Below, piece by piece: positions 61,601 through 64,000 of a stretch of DNA of 64,000 bases. Below the pieces are notes generated by a model, which had not been told where the DNA came from, made no database searches, and saw only the letters and a program-made list of their open reading frames with translations. This DNA comes from Candidatus Leptofilum proximum (GTDB lineage: Bacteria; Chloroflexota; Anaerolineae; Promineifilales; Promineifilaceae): contig JADJXK010000002.1 of NCBI GenBank assembly GCA_016710325.1, positions 2,232,001 to 2,296,000 on the forward strand. The letters are read 5' to 3'. The translations under genes were made by a program, and so were the position numbers. Within the stretch, counting starts at the first letter, position 1. The number at the start of each line of letters is the position of its first letter.

Positions 61601-61744
61601 AGCCACAGAGGGCACAGAGAAGATAGAGAAATTGCTAGACCTTTCAGATTTGGCGTGAAACGTGACTTAAGGAGCATCACGTTTCACGTTTCACGCTTCA
61701 TGGTTTAAACCCAAATCTCTTTGATCTCTGTGCCCTCTGTGGCT
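61601..61744. repeat. Nested inverted repeat with two word families
   Basis: The outer arms are GCCACAGAGGGCACAGAG and CTCTGTGCCCTCTGTGGC, a perfect 18-base match. Inside lies a second inverted unit, GTGAAACGTGAC with ATCACGTTTCACGTTTCACG. It fills the LivF-binding protein gap (61591-61752). Confidence 0.85.
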
Positions 61745-61752
61745 AAAAAAGA

Positions 61753-63228
61753 TTAATTGTCAGAGAAGTTGTCTGCCGGACGCAGATCGGGCGTAGGCGT
61801 CCAATCTTGCAGCACAGCAAACTGGCCGCCCTGCACCTGACGGATCTGAGCCTGGTGTGGTGAGCGGTTGTTGTTGGAGAAGTCCACGCGCATGACGCCG
61901 TCCAGCACGTCGATAGCGCCCAACTCGATTAGCGCATCGTGCACGTCAGCACCGGTGAGATTGTCGTAGCCAACGTTGTCGATGGCCAGCTCGATTGCCC
62001 GCACGGCCAGGTCTACACCGGCAAAGGTGAGCAGATAGCCTACACCACGTTCGGCGGGCTGGCGGTTGTTGGCCGCAAACTGCTCGGCAGCAAACTGAAT
62101 GCCAGCATTGTCCTCATCGGTCCAGAAGAGGTAGGGGAAGGGCGAGATCATGCCCTCGACCAAGGCCGGATCGCTGACGAAGGCGTAGATGGCGATATCC
62201 ATGGCCCAGTTATTGGCGCCAAAGAGGAACTGATCGCGCAAACCCAGGGCACCCAGGCCATTGAGAATAGACGCAGGGCCAAAAGCAAGCGAGTTGGTGT
62301 AGATGACGTTGGCGCCAGCGGCCTGGGCGTTGAGGATGGCGGTGGTGGTATCGGCCGTGGGGGCGGGATCGATCAATTCGTTGGCCACAATTTCGATGCC
62401 GAGGGATTCGGCGTAGGCCAGGGCTTCGTCGGTGTAGGCGCCTTGCCCGTACGCGGTCGGCCAGCTGATGTAGGCGATTTTGATGTCGTCACCCGCGCCT
62501 TCGGGCTTCACGTCATCCCAGTTGGCGCTGATGTAATCCATAAACAGGGCGAACTGATCAGGATAGATGGGCGCATAACCAAAGGTGTAGCCAGATTCCG
62601 GGCCATAGAAGGCAACGGAGCTAAGACCGGCCGCCAGGTTGGGAATCTGGTCTTCCACAAAGCGGCTGGCCAGGGCTTCACCGTCGCCGGAGCCGTAGGT
62701 GAACATCAAGAGAATGTTGTCGTTTTCGCTGGTGTAGCGGTCGTAAGCAGCTACCGCTTCATCGACGCTGGACTGGGTGTCGGTGAATTCGAGCTCGATC
62801 TGGGCGCCGCGAATGCCGCCGTTGGCGTTTACGGCCGCTACCGCATCGTTAAACCCGTTGATCAGGGGACCGGTGATGCCAGCCAACGGCCCAGACAGAT
62901 CGCCAAAGTGGTAGAAGGTGATGGTTTCGCCTTCGAGATTGTCGGTGCGCATTTCTTCAGCGGGCTCTTCTTCGGCGGCCACTTCAGTGGCCACTTCTTC
63001 CACTTCTTCGACCACTTCGGTAGCGGCGGCTTCAAGGGTGGGAGTGATTTCTTCAACGGCCGCTTCCACAGTCGGCGCAATTTCTTCAGCAGCCGCTTCC
63101 AGCGTAGGCGCCACTTCGTTTACAGCACTTTCAACAGTTTCTTGCACTTCAGCGGGGGTGCCGCAGGCGACCAAGAACAGGGCGCCTACCAGCAAAAACA
63201 GCAGTGTGAATACGGGCAGTTTTTTCAT
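61753..63228 (-). CDS. Branched-chain amino acid ABC transporter binding lipoprotein
   Basis: A 491-residue protein. The signal ends at lipobox LVAC. A Glu/Ala/Val-rich coiled stretch (residues 27-95, EEIAPTVEAAVEEITPTLEA and similar) separates the lipid anchor from a LivJ/K type 1 domain (FYHFGDLSGPLAGITGPLIN, NDAVAAVNANGGIRGAQIEL, YGSGDGEALASRFVEDQIPN). The unusually long helical linker would hold the domain off the membrane. Confidence 0.93.
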   Translation of the reverse strand: MKKLPVFTLLFLLVGALFLVACGTPAEVQETVESAVNEVAPTLEAAAEEIAPTVEAAVEEITPTLEAAATEVVEEVEEVATEVAAEEEPAEEMRTDNLEGETITFYHFGDLSGPLAGITGPLINGFNDAVAAVNANGGIRGAQIELEFTDTQSSVDEAVAAYDRYTSENDNILLMFTYGSGDGEALASRFVEDQIPNLAAGLSSVAFYGPESGYTFGYAPIYPDQFALFMDYISANWDDVKPEGAGDDIKIAYISWPTAYGQGAYTDEALAYAESLGIEIVANELIDPAPTADTTTAILNAQAAGANVIYTNSLAFGPASILNGLGALGLRDQFLFGANNWAMDIAIYAFVSDPALVEGMISPFPYLFWTDEDNAGIQFAAEQFAANNRQPAERGVGYLLTFAGVDLAVRAIELAIDNVGYDNLTGADVHDALIELGAIDVLDGVMRVDFSNNNRSPHQAQIRQVQGGQFAVLQDWTPTPDLRPADNFSDN

Positions 63229-63329
63229 GTTTACTCTCTCCTTTTTGCGGGTAAATAAAGATCGTCAACTAATGTGAAATGTTTTGCGAAAATTCACCTC
63301 CTTGGCAAAGAGTTGTTCATCGCTGGTGG

Positions 63330-63382
63330 CTAGTGGTTAGGGGGTTGTACCAGCAACGATTTACGAGCAACCAGCCACTAGC
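63330..63382. repeat. Inverted CTGGTGGCTAGTGG word repeat
   Basis: GCTGGTGGCTAGTGGTTAGG faces ACGAGCAACCAGCCACTAGC. It includes the LivM stop codon (TAG). Confidence 0.75.
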
Positions 63383-64000
63383 GGGCAAACGGCCGTAACC
63401 GCCAGGCCGCCTTTATTAAGCGCCAGCGATAAGCCAGGCCGCGCGGTTCAAAAATCAAAAACAGGGTAAGCGCCAGACCGAAGATAAACGGCCGTAACGC
63501 CGCCCCAATCCCACCGGCATTTTCCGGGAAGAGGGCAATGATCGGTGGCGTGAGCAGGGTGGCCAGCTCTTCCAGCAAAATAATAAGCGTCGTGCCAAAA
63601 ATTGGGCCTACGCTGGTACCAAGCCCGCCCACAATCAACATCCCCAGCATGATAATTGAGTCGTTCAGGCCAATCGTCTCGGAGTTGAGATGGCGCAGGT
63701 TGTGGGCCAGCAGCGACCCCGCCACTCCGGCATACACCGAGGCGATGAAGAAGGCACGCAGCTTGTAACCAAACAAGTTGATCCCCAGCAGTTCGGCCGC
63801 CAGGTCGTTGTCGCGGATGGAGATGAAGGCGCGCCCCAGGCGGCTGCGCGAAATATTGTGCGCCGCAATGGTGCTGATGATCAACACCACGAGGGTGATG
63901 TGAATAAATTGGGTGGGGGTGGCAAAACGGTAGAGGCAAGCGGCCGTTGTCGGGTCAAACGTCGTGCCCAGAAAGCAGGTATTGCTAATCACCGGCAGCT
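63378..64000 (-). CDS. livM: Branched-chain amino acid ABC permease LivM, cut by the window
   Basis: The last 207 or so residues are inside the window; the N-terminus is beyond the right edge. Multiple helices and the coupling segment SRLGRAFISIRDNDLAAELL plus GGLGTSVGPIFGTTLIILLE are LivM signatures. It forms the membrane channel with LivH. ACGGCCGT sites give RPFIF and RPFAR. Confidence 0.92.
   Translation of the reverse strand, partial: LPVISNTCFLGTTFDPTTAACLYRFATPTQFIHITLVVLIISTIAAHNISRSRLGRAFISIRDNDLAAELLGINLFGYKLRAFFIASVYAGVAGSLLAHNLRHLNSETIGLNDSIIMLGMLIVGGLGTSVGPIFGTTLIILLEELATLLTPPIIALFPENAGGIGAALRPFIFGLALTLFLIFEPRGLAYRWRLIKAAWRLRPFAR

Noticed and set aside
61939..63258. A 439-residue + strand frame
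   Set aside because: It is the complement of the LivK-type binding protein, which has clear domain motifs and a lipobox on the other strand.

Overview
This window is about 64 kb of moderately GC-rich DNA from a free-living bacterium. The best guess is a member of the Chloroflexota (Anaerolineae/Ardenticatenia-like). That is an inference from gene content: an ECF sigma factor overlapping a short partner gene, a VTC/DUF4956/CotH cluster, orphan LysW-like proteins, an LLM flavin oxidoreductase, a tungsten-type aldehyde:ferredoxin oxidoreductase, and many lipoproteins with Pro/Thr-rich linkers. There is no rRNA and no CRISPR array. One tRNA-Arg(CCG) is present.

Layout. 0-7 kb: sigma/partner pair, an Asp/Asn-repeat lipoprotein, a lone receiver, an alkyltransferase-like DNA repair protein, a GT2 glycosyltransferase and a large lipoprotein. 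7-15 kb: aldehyde:ferredoxin oxidoreductase, a GH13 amylase, MarR, and a VTC-DUF4956-CotH operon whose CotH gene is frameshifted. 15-22 kb: dnaE, a RelE/Xre toxin-antitoxin pair and a STAND (NB-ARC/TPR) regulator. 22-26 kb: two tandem OppB-type permeases and a frameshifted OppC-type permease, followed by a candidate small RNA. 27-33 kb: M19 dipeptidase, endonuclease IV, a LysM/lamin-tail protein, glgA, malQ and the tRNA. 33-45 kb: TMEM175, an MscS channel with an ATPase-like neighbour, YitT, two LysW-like proteins, a response regulator with a degenerate receiver, and acyl-CoA genes (biotin carboxylase/BCCP fusion, acyl-CoA dehydrogenase). 46-50.6 kb: a complete diversity-generating retroelement (DGR). 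50.7-57.9 kb: lipoproteins, an acyl-CoA carboxyltransferase, an IS110 element and a VapBC pair. 58-64 kb: a BKACE enzyme, a phenylacetate-CoA-ligase-like enzyme and a branched-chain amino acid ABC transporter (LivF, binding protein, LivM cut by the window edge).

Three things stand out. First, the DGR: an NACHT ATPase with a C-terminal formylglycine-generating-enzyme-type domain is the target. I aligned its variable repeat to the template repeat by eye and found about 24 substitutions, every one at a template adenine. Second, the palindrome ACGGCCGT occurs about 95 times by hand count, where about one is expected by chance. It behaves like a highly iterated palindrome and leaves recurrent Thr-Ala-Val, Asn-Gly-Arg and Arg-Pro signatures in proteins. 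It is missing from the DGR. Third, many gene ends carry short-word repeats arranged as inverted arrays, built from several different words. In at least ten genes the stop codon lies inside the repeat. These look like a family of 3'-end elements that I cannot match to a named class.

All coordinates and motif counts were read by eye and no database search was possible.
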